Shown here piece after piece: positions 36,201-51,200 of a stretch of DNA of 64,000 bases. Position 1 is the stretch's first letter. Every line of letters starts with the position of its first letter. This DNA is from Cymbidium sinense (lineage: Eukaryota > Streptophyta > Magnoliopsida > Asparagales > Orchidaceae): contig CM038215.1 in assembly GCA_021442155.1 (NCBI GenBank), positions 279,360,413 through 279,424,412 of the forward strand, given 5' to 3'. A model generated the notes under the pieces. It was not told where the DNA came from, made no database searches, and saw nothing but the letters and a program-made list of their open reading frames with translations. The translations under genes and the position numbers were made by a program.

Positions 36201-39200
36201 TAATCATTGAGCCTTAACTTTTGAAGTTATATTCTTATATACATCTTTGTTCATCTATATAAGAGATCTAAGATACTTAACCTATCACACTTAAGTGTCA
36301 TCTTGTCTTTAATAACATTGAATGATAATTGTTAACATCATATTCACTAAAATTTCATATATTATACTTGATCTTTGCTTTACAAAATTTTAAGTCATCT
36401 ATCTTCTAAACTTTCCTCTACAATTTTAATTTATCATTTATTTCAATGAATGTATCACTCATTGGAACTACATCATATGCGAAAAAACTTACATATTATG
36501 CCATCTCATTTTGAATATTTTTCATTACTTTGTAAGCATCTTCATACTAATATTAACAAGAGATGGACTCATTGTTATTTCGTAATGTAAAAGATATGAC
36601 TATTTACAATTTGTTAGCTACTCAGCAACTAATTCTGATATCGATAAGTTCTCTATCATACCTATCTATAATATCGTCAACATATGAATGACATATTTTT
36701 CTGTCTTACAGCATGCCACATCAATTTTTTCTAGCACTTGATCTCAAGAACAATACAAAATATAAAAATATTCTTTGTTCTTTATACATCTCCATTATTT
36801 GTTTTACTACAAATATCACTTTTATGGTAGATTGCTTGGCATGACATCAGAAATTGGTTCCCTAAAATTGATGCAATTTTCTTAAGCCCATGTTCCATTG
36901 TTCGTGCATAATAGCTTCATCTAAAGTTTGATTCTTTTCTAGCTCGCACATTCTTTAACATTATTTTTATTCTTAAATATTAGTGCTAAAATATTTTTTC
37001 TCCAATCATTTGACATTTTCTCCATCTTCAAAATTCTATTAAAAATATTTCTTCGTCAAATCACTTAAATATCATCACCAAACCCTCTAAAGCTAAATGG
37101 GCATATCATTTGGACTCAAAGCCTATTTTTTTTAAGCTAACTTCACTTTGTAGTAGCAAAAATAAAATAATATTTTTTAAAGTAAACTATTATAATTTGG
37201 TAATAATATGAGCCAACAAGGGTAATTGCTAAGAATTCTCAAAGAAAAAGAAATATAATTACATGGAAAAGGTTAACAAGAATACCAATGATGAAGTATT
37301 CTATTGATCATGAAAATCATAAAACTATTTATTTGGTCATCTAGCTTCAAGTCTTGTGAATATAGGCGAGCAAAGGAGATGCCACTGCCATGAGGCATCG
37401 GTGTTAAGGAAATCCCACGGCTCCTGTGTTGATTGTGTTGGTTTCAAAATGTGGAATCATACCCACAAAAGGAATGTAAGCATTGCGCTGCAAACTGTGA
37501 AGATGCATTAATGAATGACAACATGGAAAGCAAGAAACACTTGCAAGGGGCTGAAGACGGAGCCCCCTATGAAAGGGGAGGGTAGCCCTATCACTGGTTA
37601 GAGACAAGCCATGTGGATTGATTCCTGTTTGTTGAAATATCAAATTTATGTTTTTGTTTAATCTGATGTAGGTTTACCTGGGCAGCAATTGTGTATGTTT
37701 GTACTTTGTCATTTGGCTTTTGGGAGATGTTTGAAGCATTATCCTTTTTTTTGGTGACTATAAATGTCAATCAAAACTGCTGAAATAGCCAAATATAGGA
37801 ATTCTAAGTTGGTTTTATGGTAAAATATACATGCATTTACTATTGTGTTTCATTTAATTAACAACATTTTATGCCAATTGAAGTCTTTATTTATGGATTG
37901 CTGATTTCTTTTACATATAGTAGCTTAATGTTGATTTATAGACTAGCTACATGGTAGTAGATGGCCTTCCTTTTTTCTATTATTCAAAAATATTTTTTTG
38001 GTACTTAAATTACAAGGAACTTTTAATTTATATTTTAATGTATGTAACATACTATATGACGTTGACAACATATTGAAGGAGAGAATAGAACATAATGAAG
38101 GTGTTTCTCAATGTTGTGAATTGTTTGAAGGAGGGAATGCAATTTAATTATAGAGTTGAGAGACATCTGGGAGTTTGGAGGGGCCATGTAGGTGGGGGTG
38201 GATAGACAGCAAACCGACAAGAATAATAAAAGTGGAATAATACAAGATGGTCACCAATCATGCGAAGGTATATCACTTTACAGAATGAGGAACACCACAT
38301 CACATACAAGAACCATACTTGACGATAACTCCCAAGACAATTAGGAGATGTTATTATGCAAACTATGTTTCAAATGACTTAAAGCAACCATTTATAATGA
38401 TAGGACAAAGACATTAGACTTTTGAAGGTAATTTTTTGGAGTTGTTTAAGTTTTCTAAAATGATCTTGATAAGAAGAAATTTCTTTGGATGTTGATTGAG
38501 ATGTTGTTTTTCTATTTGTTCTCTCTACTGTGAATCTATTATTCTTTTATGTTTTCTATCTTAGAATAAATCTCTCTTCTTCTCTTCTTGAGTTGAATTT
38601 TCCTTGGATAGATTTCACTACCACTTAAAACCATTATGACTTTTTGTCGACAATTGCATAGTCTGTTATGGTAATATTTATGCTCATATTTGTGTTTATG
38701 GTATTTGTCACAAGTCAATTTATGATTTAGTAGTAATACAATATTTTGAGAAATGTTTATGATTTTTATATTTTTTAAGATGATGATCGTCTATTATAAC
38801 GGTCCATGATTCATAATCTATCTTTCCTTGATTATTGCATTAAAAACTATGTATAATCACTTCGAATTTTTCTAACTTGGTTTGTGGCCGACTCCCTATC
38901 TCTTTCCATCTATTTTTTCTCTATTTGAATGATACTATTCCGGGGCTTCACTTAGTAATATGGCATGATTCTCTATTATTTAAGCTAGTCCTTGAGCCTG
39001 CGAAGTCATTGTAGTTGTTCATGAATTCATGGTGCGATTTATTTATTTTGTGGAGTTATGGAAGGTGATTATCTAGCAATGTGTAGTTTTAAAGCTAAAC
39101 TATGATGGGATCTTAGAAAATTTTCTTAGTTGATAAGGTTGACTAAGATTTATTTAAATTTTGTGTGCTTGATGTTTCCTATGTGCACATGCTCCAATGG

Positions 39201-42200
39201 TTAATTATTTCCTAGGTTTGATGCTCGAGAATGCTCTTAATTAAGAATGCCACTATACTTTGATTAGATTTATATATGTGGAGATGGATATTTAACCTAG
39301 TTGGGTCAATGTGATATCTTAACGATTTTTTTTGGGTGGGGCGAAAGGCCACATTATTTAGGGAGTCTAATTCACAATAATAGGTTTTCTTTTATCAGAT
39401 ATTTTGAGTATACGAGGGTGGTAGCATGTTGAATTTTGTGTTATCTAAAGTTAGTATTGGATGGAAAAGGTTTGAGGGGATTAATATTAGTCATAGTTCA
39501 AAGATTCAAAGATGCACCCACTAGAGGTACAACACATTGGTTTTGAATGATTCATAATAAAGTTGGCTCAAAGGTATGCCACATTATTGACTATGTTGAA
39601 GGCATTATTATGCATCTTTCTTGTTTGGTGGCATTGTCATAGCTAGTTCAATCATCGGATTTGGCCGTCTTTGAAGGAATGCATCCTAAAATGCGTGAGA
39701 TAAGATTTGCATGCTATGGCACACCTCATCGTGAGGCTTAATTCTCATGGTTCTATTCTGTATTGTGGAGTTTAAGATCCTCTGGTAAATTGTTGATTGC
39801 CATGACTAGGTTTGCCTTAAGCGAGGTATCTTAAATTAAATTAAACTATCTCAATTCAAAGCACCATCTTAAGTATAAAGTAAGGTGGTGTCCCCTTGGT
39901 GTGTGCAGGTTCACCTAGGAAGATGAGTTCTTTCTTAAGAAGGCCATGACATATTGATGTGGTTTTTCCCAAAAAGTGTGGAGTATGGGGTTATAATCCA
40001 ACTTTATGTTATAAATATGACTTATGGGGTTATGATGTAGTCATGATTATATATGTGGCTTATGGAGTTATGATCCAACTTAAGAATGTATTTGAAATTG
40101 GTGGGGTCCAACATTCCAACCCAAGAATGCATTTGGGACTAATGGTTTTATGGCTAAGCTCTAGGATATATGCATGATTGATGGAGTTATGACCTTGCTA
40201 AGGATGTATGCATGATTTATGGAGTTATGACCTTATCTATGGATGTATGCATGATTTATGGAGTTATGGCCTTGCTTGAGGATGCATGCAAGATTTATTT
40301 ATTATGGTATGACCTGGAGATGCACGTGGGATTTATGGCCTTATGGCGCAACCTAGGCATGTATGTAGAACTTTATGTTGTTATGGCTCTACCCAAGACG
40401 TATTTGAGATCTATGGTGTTATGCCTAGCCCAAGGATGCATGCGTGACTTAGGGGATGATGAAACAAGGTAGTGTCTGAGTTAAATCAAGACGTCTCACT
40501 TTAAAGCATTTTCTTATTCAATAAATAAGATGATGTTTCTATAGTGAGTGTAGGATTTGCCTAAGTAGATGAGTTCCAATACAAAGAAGGTCATGATTTA
40601 TTATTGTGGATATAGATTGGCCCAAAAAGTAAGAAACATGATGGCATAGATGGACTTGTTGAGGTTATGCTCCAACACAAAAATACATAGCTTATGGAAT
40701 TTTTGGCCCATACTATAAAAGTATGTGGGACATTTGGGTTTATGGCCTATTTTAATAATTTACTTGCACTTGTGGATTATGGTTTTTCTTAATAATATAT
40801 TTGGGATTTATGAGGTTAGTTCTAGGATGTACGTGTAAGTTATGGGTTTATGGTTAACTTGAGGATGTACATATAATTTATTGAGTTATGGGCTAACTTG
40901 AGGATGTATGCAAGATTTATGGTTTATGGCCTAATCTAGAGATCTATGTGGGACTTATGGAATTTGAGTCAATAATGGATGTATATCGGATTTATGGAGT
41001 TATGTCCTATCTTGAGGATTATAGGTGGACTTGTGAGGTTATGACCCTACTTAGGGATGCTTGTGGAATTTATGGGGTTATGAATCAACTCAGAGAATGA
41101 GAAATTTATATTGAGTTGTATTAATTATGCCAAATTTATTTTTATATTGTTGTTAATTGAGGACAAGAACTTACATCTCTTGGTGGTAGAGTGGCCCAAT
41201 AGGGGCCTTATGACCTCATCCTATAGTTGGTATGACTTAAATCTGAATATTTATTGTGAATACTCTTGAAGGTCTTCCTTGAATTTGAAGTTTGAACCCA
41301 AATGTTTTGGTGAGTTGTCGTATTATTGAACTTTAAAGATTGAGAGCGATGGTTTATTGCTCTAGTATTTGAGATTCCAAGTTGTATGTGTTGTCCTTCC
41401 AATATTACAAGGGCTTAAATGTGGGAGTTACAACTTCTCAATCTAAAGAAGGCCCAACAAAGTGTCTTTGTTTTATAATCTTACCCTATAGGTGAGGTGG
41501 CCAAGTTGCATATGTTGATTAAGTTCGAATGTATCATTATATTGACGTCAATTGAGGGTTGAGACTTACATTTCTTGATGGTAGAGAGGCATAACAAGTA
41601 GGATTTATAACTATGCACGATCTTAGGAGCATGCCTTTCCCAATGTTGGAGAGGCTTAATCAGGATTTGAGAATGCCTAATAATGGTGGTTGGCCTTATC
41701 GTTGTTTAGATAATCTAGGTCCATTTTGGTATGAAGTAGTGAAGTGGGAGGCTGTCTTATAACTGGTGATTCTCATGGGATTACAAAATTAGAACATAAA
41801 TAATGTTTTACAATTATATGTTTATTTATTTATGCATTATAAATATCTATCATTATATTATTTTTAAAAAAAATAAATCATAAATAAAATGTGCATCCAA
41901 AATTTATTTATAAAGCAAATCATCATCACTCAAAAAAATCATAGATAGAATTATAAAATTTGTCTTATCATAAAAATCAACTATAATTTCATTTTGTCTT
42001 ATCATAAAAATGTAAAATGACAATATATTTTAAAATATTCAATATAATAATAATAAAATAAAAAAATATAGCTCTTTAAAGAGGCTCTAGCTCATTTTGG
42101 AGAAGAGGAACATTGCATGATCAGAAATCAAAGTCAAGAACTCTAACTCATGTGAGACGGCGAGATAGATAGATAAATGGGTAAAATAATTTATAAAATA

Positions 42201-45200
42201 GATTAATATTATAAGAAATTAATTATAATTAAGGGGATTTATGTATGTATCACTTCAAACTCTAATATTTACCATTTTTTTTTACATTTAACATTTCTCA
42301 ATATATTTTCCACAAAATACCATTTTGACTAGTATCTCCCTAGTTTGTCTCTTGAGGCTCCCAGCCTCGCTTGATGGAGGAAGATTGTCGGGATGATTCA
42401 TTGGCATGGCATGATTGAGGAAGTTGAGGCAAAGTGGGGTTGAACTTAAACCCAAGGAGACCTAGAGATGATGATGAGGTAAATGGGAAAATAATTTATA
42501 AAAAGAAACATTAAAAGAACATTGAACTTAGGTGGAATTTGGGAGTATTTCCATGTACATAAACTCTAATATTTGTCTTTTTTCTCTTTTTTTTTTTTTT
42601 TCTTTTTATTTGTTTATAATTCAATTTATTTTCATAATTTTGTTATATTATATCTCTTATTATATCTCTCCAACCCCAATTTCCCCATCATAATAGGCTT
42701 ATTCTTACTCTCAATAGAAAGCAAATGATTCATCATGAACAAGATGCTCTCGCTTGGAGCTTTGGATGAGTGGCATGTGTTCTCCATCATCCTCCCTGAG
42801 TTAGAGATGCACAAGAGTGGTATGGTTGAGATTTGTGAGACAAGGAGATGAAGTTAGGAGAATGTAATAGGGAGTGATATATTTGTGGGAATAATAAGTA
42901 TTGGGTGTTAGAAATGTAAATAAAATAGTTTTGGTGTTAGATATATAAATATTGAAAGTATTAAGTGTTATGTCTATAAATTCCCCTTATAATTATTATT
43001 TTAAAAAAAAATAAAGTGAGGTGTTGCTTTAATGATCTCAAGGCATTAAACTTTGAGGTGTTAAAAAAGTCTGATGCATTACTGGATTGAGTGAGGCTTA
43101 AGTCTTGAGGTGTTCTTCATGCTTCGATTTGAGGTGCGCCTCAATTCGAGGTGCATTCATCAAACACCTTGTTAAATAATGGTGATTAGAACATGGGGCT
43201 TACAACTTTAGTAATACTGATGCCCCATGATTGAAATTAATGATCTTGAGTGCTGAAGGACACTTAATGTAGGTCTTCTTACCCTGATGTTGTGAAAGCC
43301 TACATGTTGGACTTATTACCTCAGATCATGGAGAGCTTGATGGTAGGTTTTATGACCTTGCCATATAGGCAAGACAATCTAATGTGAGTTTCCATTTGCA
43401 CAAATGTTAAACCAAATATTTTGGTGAATCCCACATCATCGAATCCTACGACACATAGTATGAGTTAGTGTGTTGTATCTTCCATTATATATTTTGGCAA
43501 TTCCCTTGAGGAGTAAGATTAGTTGTCCTCTTGCTATATGTTGGGACATTAAGTGAGTTTTTTTTTTAAAAAAAAATTATTTTTCATTCTTGCTATATGT
43601 TGGGGCATTAAGTGAGTTAGTTGATCATATGCATGCGTTATCTTTGGAAATCGATTGAGGTGGAAGATTGAATCCTAAGGCATATTGTATATTAGTAAAT
43701 GGCTTTTTTTTTAAAATGGAATCAGAAGCATGTTATAAATTTGCGAAATTGAGCCAAACCGGTGTTGTTACGCTTTGTGCTCTTTGCACATTTCGTGCGA
43801 GTGATCGAAGCACCTGCTTCGTGCATAGGGACTCCACGAACCTGAGACAAAGTAGACCCTAATCACGTTGCTATACTTTGCATGACAAGTGCACTTCAAA
43901 GGGTGCTTTTAACAAGCAAGCTTTTGTGTTCTTTATTGAACTTGCATGCTGAATTTTCTTTTACTTCATATTCTTTATTCATTATATTACTTATTATGAT
44001 GGGCTATAATTTAGGATTTTTCTTTTATAGTTTAAGGAGCTAACATCTACAAGTATGAATGTTTTTTGCTGTCAGCTGTAGTAAAAAAAAGGTTATAGTA
44101 CTTAGTGCATGTGCCTCCCGTCTGCTTGGGAGGGTTGGTGTATGAAGCCTTACTATTGCATTTCATATTGTTGTTTCCATGAGTGAACCCACAACCTCAA
44201 GATGACAATGAAGATAAACTAATCATTGCTAAATGTAGATTCCTCTTACTGATAGATTTAAGAAATTTTTTTCCCCACGAAATGGGAAATAATATCAAAT
44301 TCATGTCACTTTGTGGAGTCGTCATTAATTTATTTTTTAATGGCATCGGATAATAGTTAATTTGAGTTAATTTTTTCTTCTTTGCTTCTTTTTTATGTTG
44401 ATGTTTAAAGTTTGAATTATGATTGTTTTCTCATTTTTTTTGTTCTTGTCTATGTAAATAAATTTCAGTAGTTTGTACTTTGTAATCATTTCATAGCTAC
44501 CAAAATTATTCAGTTGCTTTATGATCATTCTAATTGAAGAATGCTATTGTTGTATATTTAGACGAGCTAGTCATAAATGTTATGCCTTATAATTTTCCTC
44601 CTATGCAAGACACCACTTTTCTTGTGCCATGTGTTTTTTTTGTCAATATTTATGAGAATTGTGTGATGTGTGCATCTTAATGATTCCTAATTTATAACTA
44701 TGCTCATTCTTAATTCTTTATATGTGATGCACATGCATGTGAATTTTCTTTGAATAATTTCTGCTATGTTTTAAAAATATGAAGAACTTATTGCTAATGT
44801 TTAAACGTCTTTTGAGTGTTGTTAGGAGGGTGGAACATTGGGTCCCTGACCTAGGTGAATAGCAAATAGATGGATATGCATCGGCATATAAGCTTAAGCT
44901 AATAGGTGAAGGTCACAATTAATATATTTAGAATTCAACTCTTGTTTCATGTGTAATGTGTGATTTCTTTACTCTCATGTGCATATGACCAATTTCTCCT
45001 TTACATAAGAGTTCTCTGCATCCATCATTGTTCCCTCAATCAAAATTTTTTTGACCATCAAATGTCCTGCATTAAGAGCCCATTGAACTAGGAGGAGCAT
45101 GTGTGAGAGTTAACTCTTTCTTGAACCTTGATCAATGTTCGAAGTACTGAAGGCCCATGAGAGCTACAAACTGCATGATACATTTGGTCCCTGTGAACCA

Positions 45201-48200
45201 CTAACTTCAATTGCACTTATTAGGATGGTGGAACATTGGGGGTCAAGATGTGGCCAATATACTGTAAAATGTGTGCTTATAACCTGAAAGCTTAAGTAAT
45301 TAGCAATGATTATAATTAGTATATTAAGAGCTCAACTCTTATTTTACTTCTGATTTTTTAAAAACTTTATGTGTATCTTAATAGTGTGATGCAGAAATTC
45401 TTGGTGTGATGTGGGGACTAGTACTTTTTCTTGTTGTATCACGATTTATTTTGTGGACAAATTCATGCATCTTGTGACTCTTGTTGTATTGATCTCTGTT
45501 TTATGGAAGACATAATCTCTTTCCTGCATTGCTGAGTATTTATCACTTTATTGAAAAATTTCATATGCAATGCAAACTTTGCTTTGTACTTGTGTTTATT
45601 TTTCTTTTCTCTCACTTTGCAGCCTTACACAATTCGCTGGTGTCCAGTTAATAGAATAGGAAGGGTTACATCATCATTTGAGTAAGCTAAATGCTCCCAC
45701 GTTCCATCTTTTTTTATGTTTTCATTTTCCCTTTATTGCTTGAAAAAAATCAATCAGGATGTCTACTAATGTATGTCATGTGCAATGGTTTTTTATGGAG
45801 TGCTTATGAGCCTGGAAAATCATTATTTTGTGTTACAATTGCTGTTTATACTCGCTTTGGATATTAGTAATCGCTTCCTTCTATTTCCTTTATCATATGA
45901 TATATTAGTTTTTTTTCTCCTTATGCCTACTTACAAAGATAATAGTTATGATTTTTTCAGTTCCTATTTCCAAGGATTGAACATCGAACAATGTAATAAG
46001 TCTTACGTGCATATCACACCTTATGCTGACTGCTGATTTGTCTTTCAACCATTCTAGTCATTGAAAAATACCTGTTGTAAAAGATGCTTTAAGATTACTA
46101 GTATTCTTTTTTATCCATTCGTTGCTTTTTGCCGCCTGAGTTGTGATTGAAAAGTATATGCAGTAATGCAAAATATGGTAAGAGGGAAGTGTTATTCGCT
46201 CTTCATTTTCCTTACTATTCTGTGAAAGTCTTGATATTGGTATGACCTTGTTCCTGTCAAAGGCCTACGAAATTTGATGTATTATGCACTGGAGAATTGG
46301 TATAACTTATTCCATAAATTCCATAAAATAGATGAGAACACTGGTACCTGTCAGTGGCCTATGAAAATTGATGTAATATGCACTGGAGAACTTGCATAAC
46401 TTATAGAACTTGTTGCATAAAATAAACAAATATATAAATATGCATGAACGCATTTCTTCATTCAACAAAATAGCGCCAAAAGAATTGTAAGGTGCTTGCT
46501 ACCTGTGAAGCCCTACTCTAGTATCTAGAACTTAATGGGTTTTTCCACTAGTTGGTTGTTATGGTTCTGAATCCTAAAAAATATTTGTAAACCATCTTGC
46601 ATAAAATAAGTAAAAAAACAAAAAATGCTAATGAACAGCATCACACATAAGTGAAATTTACTAAAGTTGACATGCGTTTGGTACCTGCCAAGCCTGCTCG
46701 TCAATATGAAAGACCTTTGCTATAGTTTTACTAGTTCCCGTGCCTGAATTGCTTTTAATGTCAACGAAGTACAAGTGTCCTGCACTATCTAATTCAGATA
46801 AATTTTGGAGGAAACACATTTTGGGCAGAACAATAAGAAAGAGGTAAACAGCATTTTGCCTTTATGTAGGTTTATCTCCTTCAGTATAGAATGCACCATG
46901 AACAATGAAACCACATGATTGTAACCAATGTTGGCCTTTAAATAGAAAGTTTCCATGTTCAAACTCTTTCAGATCAGTCAAATGATCTTAAAAGAAGTTT
47001 TATGGGAATCTCACTAGGATTATTTTTATGTGTCTTGGGTTTGTGGAAATTTAGTACTGAAGGTAAACTGTTAAAATGTCAAAACTATTTTCTTGTATGC
47101 ATTCAAAGGATCTGTAAAATGTAGGTGATTGTTGTGTTATAATAACTAGCTCCTTAGATGTTTGAAATTAATCAAAATTTGATTTGTTAGGAGTTCTTAT
47201 TTCTATGAAACTAGTACTTGAGTTATTAAAATTCTTTGGCTTGTTGGCCTATTTTTGTTCCATATGGGAAAACTAGCTTGGAATTGTTTTGGAAGCTTGT
47301 TTTTTTCTTTTTTGTTACTCACCTAGCATCTAAGAGGAGCATTCCCCGTGTATGAGTTCAGTTAAAGATTGAGAAACACATTATCTTCAGTAGATGCTGT
47401 CACTTTACACTATCAAAACATTGAAAAATAATTTGGAAATTAGCAAGGATGACAGAGTAACGAAAATCTTTTACATGATTTTTTGGAAATTCCGAAATTT
47501 TCTTTAAATTTGATGGGATATCTAACAGTGCAGTTTGAAATATTATAGTTATGATGTATGATTTATGGCAGATACATCTTGATACTTTTAAGATAATTTT
47601 AATTAATCTCCTAATCACGGGAGATAAGCAAGCCATCAAGATAAGTCCATTAAGTTGAGTGCATTTTATGAACCATGTGGAGTTAGCAAGAATAAGTTGT
47701 GTAATTTGGTTCATTGTTTTTTTAAAGTAGAATATGTCTACATGTTAGAGCAGTCTATCAATTTTACTTTTTTTTTGGATTGTTGTTATTGATTGAGATT
47801 TGTTTACATGTAAGCTACTGATTGAGATTTGGGTAATTTGGTATAATATCTAAGTGGTTTTATTAATAAATCTTTTCATTGATATTTTGAAAGCTAATAT
47901 AATTCCAAATAATCGAAGAAATAGTTTGGTACTAATATCTAAAGATAAAGAAGATCCTTAGAGTTGTGATAATTATATAAGTAAATCATATTTAGAGTCC
48001 TAATAATGAAATTAATTTTAAGAGGTATATGATTAAGTTATGGGATAGACTAATAGAAAATAGATTTGGAAAAGGTAGTAATAGAAAATATGCTTGAAAA
48101 TTCCGTTTGTTTGAAAGAATCAATTTAGTTTCATGTTAGGAAGTTGTATAGGATTTTTATTGATTTTTAAAAGATTTACATACAAATAAGTATCATGAGA

Positions 48201-51200
48201 ATTGATTTAGTGTGCATTATAAAAATGCATACCAAAATTATTTTAAAGTTAGTAAATATTATGTTGATCATAGTATAAAACCACTAAATACATTGTGTAC
48301 CTTGATACTTGTATCGAAGTGGAGCATGCAAAGAACCTTGAGGCAATAGCCTTACATGGGAAAAAAGAGGCATATGCCTCGAAGTAGTGAGACATTTTAA
48401 AGAAGCATACCTTTTTTTGATGTGTTGGGTTAATAAGAATTTAACAGTTTAAAGTCCAAATATTCCAAGTGGTTTTTTTTTTAAACAAGAGTTGTTATTT
48501 TTCTATTAAATATTATAAAGTAAACCTTAAATCATTAAAAAAAACAAGAACAATTGTCATAATTATATGAGGAAGATTTTAATTTTGACTTTTTGATAGA
48601 GGAAGGAACAACAACAAAAGTCAACAAGAAAGTGATAGATAATGCTTGTTCAAAATTTTATGTAATGTAAATTATAATAGGCCAATGTAATCATTGTTTT
48701 TTGGATTATATTAATTAGGGAGGAGGAATGTGATTGAGATTGAAGATGATGAGGAATACTAAGGGATGTTGATACTCGAGTAGATGAGGGAGTGGGAAAG
48801 AATTCAACTATTATGATTCCAATGAAGGCCCTTTAATTGATGGGAGTGAGTGCTTTTTGAATTGAGAGTCCTAGGTCCTAACTAGTTGATTTTAAGACAT
48901 GCTTGCTTATTTATTTTAGATTTTCGTGTATTCTTATTTTAGACTTATTATTGAGCACTTGTATGATTTTTTTAATGCTATGTTATAATTTAAAACCATT
49001 GCTCTTGAATGTTTTATCTTTCATATTTTTAATTCATTTAATAGTTTTTATTTGAATTTTACATTGTAGAATTTCTTGAAGCTTACTCTTTAAGAAAGAA
49101 AATGCTTCAAAATTGGATTGTATAATTTTAATTCTTGATGAAAATAGAAATGACTATATAATGATCAAATAGTTTTTAATTCCAGGAGGATTATAATAGG
49201 GATCATCGTTGAGTCCGCATATTTTTATAATTGATTGTGTAGATGTTTATGAAGGATATTCATTGTGAGGTGCTTTGGTGTATATTTTTTGCAAATAAAA
49301 ATTGTGAGACATTTGTTAACTTATGTAAAAAGTTAGAACTTTGGAGAAAATATTGAAGAGATTAAACTTACAATTAGTAGTATAAAGAATAATATATGAT
49401 TTGAAAATATAGAAGGTGTGGTATGAATACTGTTAGTCTTTTAACCATACTTGACACTATTTAGAAGATAACATGGTATCTAGGTATATTTAGCTATGAT
49501 AGATACAAGTATCTTGGATATATTTTTAATAATGATGATTCAGTTTTTAGAGTTAAAAGATTGGGTGTTAAATTGATGAAAATACCTTATGTGTATTATG
49601 TAATAAGATGATATCATAAAAAGTTTAAAGCTCATTTTATAAAAAATGCATTTAGCCTATCCATATTGTTTGAATAGGTATATAATTTAAAAATTTTGTG
49701 GTATCGTATATGCAAAGAAGTGCTCAAGAGTATTTTGTGATAAGATTTTATCATGAATGCCTAAATGTTCATTTTATAGAAATTTAATCAGGTTTTCTAT
49801 GTTATATGAATTGAGTGTTGCACAATAGAAAAAAGTTATTGATTGCCAAGTTGAGTGTGGTGAAAATGATAATGTTAAATATGGTGAAAATAGAAAGGAT
49901 TAGTTAATTAATGGTTATAATTTATTGAATAATTTCTTTTCCCGCATTCATCCATAATGTGGGAACCCTTGCTTATTTAACACCACACTTGGGAGTCCAT
50001 GCAATGATCCTTGCACACTTTTCACAATATTAAAGTCATACAAAACATCGCTTATGGGAAACGCCGTAGCATTTATATAATGTATTAAATGATTCATGTC
50101 ATTATTTTTTTTTAATAAGTTTTACGTTTGCTGTATTTATTGCACAATGTATTTATTTTTAACAATATTTACTTAACTTTATTCTTCTTATTCGTGTTGC
50201 ATATTTAACTTTATTCTTCTTATTCTTGTTGCATATTTATCTTATCATTTTGTATCTATCATAGTCAATTTAGATAATTGTTTTGTCCTATATGCTTGAA
50301 TCCATATAATTCCACATGTTTAATTTTGGTTTTATAATTTTTTTGGGATAAGTACATACATAACATTCAAGACTTACGTATTTATAGAACTAAGCATACA
50401 TGATATTTTTTTTCTTAAAATTACTGAACTCATCTATTTATGCATACTACAAGTAAACTATTGAGAATTTGATAAAAGTGAAAATAGAGGTTGGGATTTT
50501 ATTGTGAATTTTGATATTTAAGTCTGAATTTGAAAAATGGATGGAAGAGGTGTTAGTTTTGTAAATAACAATGTTACAAGTGCTATATATGTATTTTTTT
50601 TACGAAGTAATCTTTGTCTTCATCCTTTTATATATTTGTTGAAATTAGCTTTTTGTCTACTATGGCTAAGCTAGTATTCTTGGATTTTACTTATATTGAT
50701 TGATGGATCCATCTACACAAGCAGTCATCATTTGAAGCTTCTCATACATTGGCTATTATTGTTTTTCTCAATTTCAATTTATTTTAAAAATATAAAAATA
50801 ATTATAAAGTTATTTATTCATGGAAATTTACATACATCTACGATTTACATATTTAAACTTTAATATTTACAAAACTACCACTTCTGCACATTTCACTTGG
50901 AAAAGTTGTGGTATTTTGATGTAATAATAAAGATTTCTTATTTAAGTAAATATTTAAAAAATATGTAAATACATAAGAATTGAGTGGTATGTTATTTATT
51001 CATTTATTATCAGCATTTTGATTTTTGATGACCACCGTATCTGGTTCCTTGCTTATATGAGAAAAGATTGGGAATTGATGTTAAGCTTTGGACAATCATA
51101 AATCTCACGTTAGAACTAATGAAATGAATCTAAGAGTTCGTTGAAGGTTGATTATCCTAAATATTTCTTGACCTTTTCGTTCTATAGCTATTATTTAAGA

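Larger units (their letters stand above)
33389..45622 (+). other. Intron 2 of the RFI2-like gene (12.2 kb)
   Basis: GTACAT...TTGCAG intron. Holds an antisense RTE LINE relic, a minisatellite, a MITE-like element and several duplications, listed separately. The stretches 33,389-34,680, 37,070-39,950 and 43,640-44,810 show nothing recognisable; small ORFs in them look like chance openings. Confidence 0.75.

Noticed and set aside
39959..40472. Plus-strand ORFs in the 38-bp minisatellite
   Set aside because: The repeated residues (YGVMTL and similar) come from the array unit; the unit length is not a multiple of three and frames shift.
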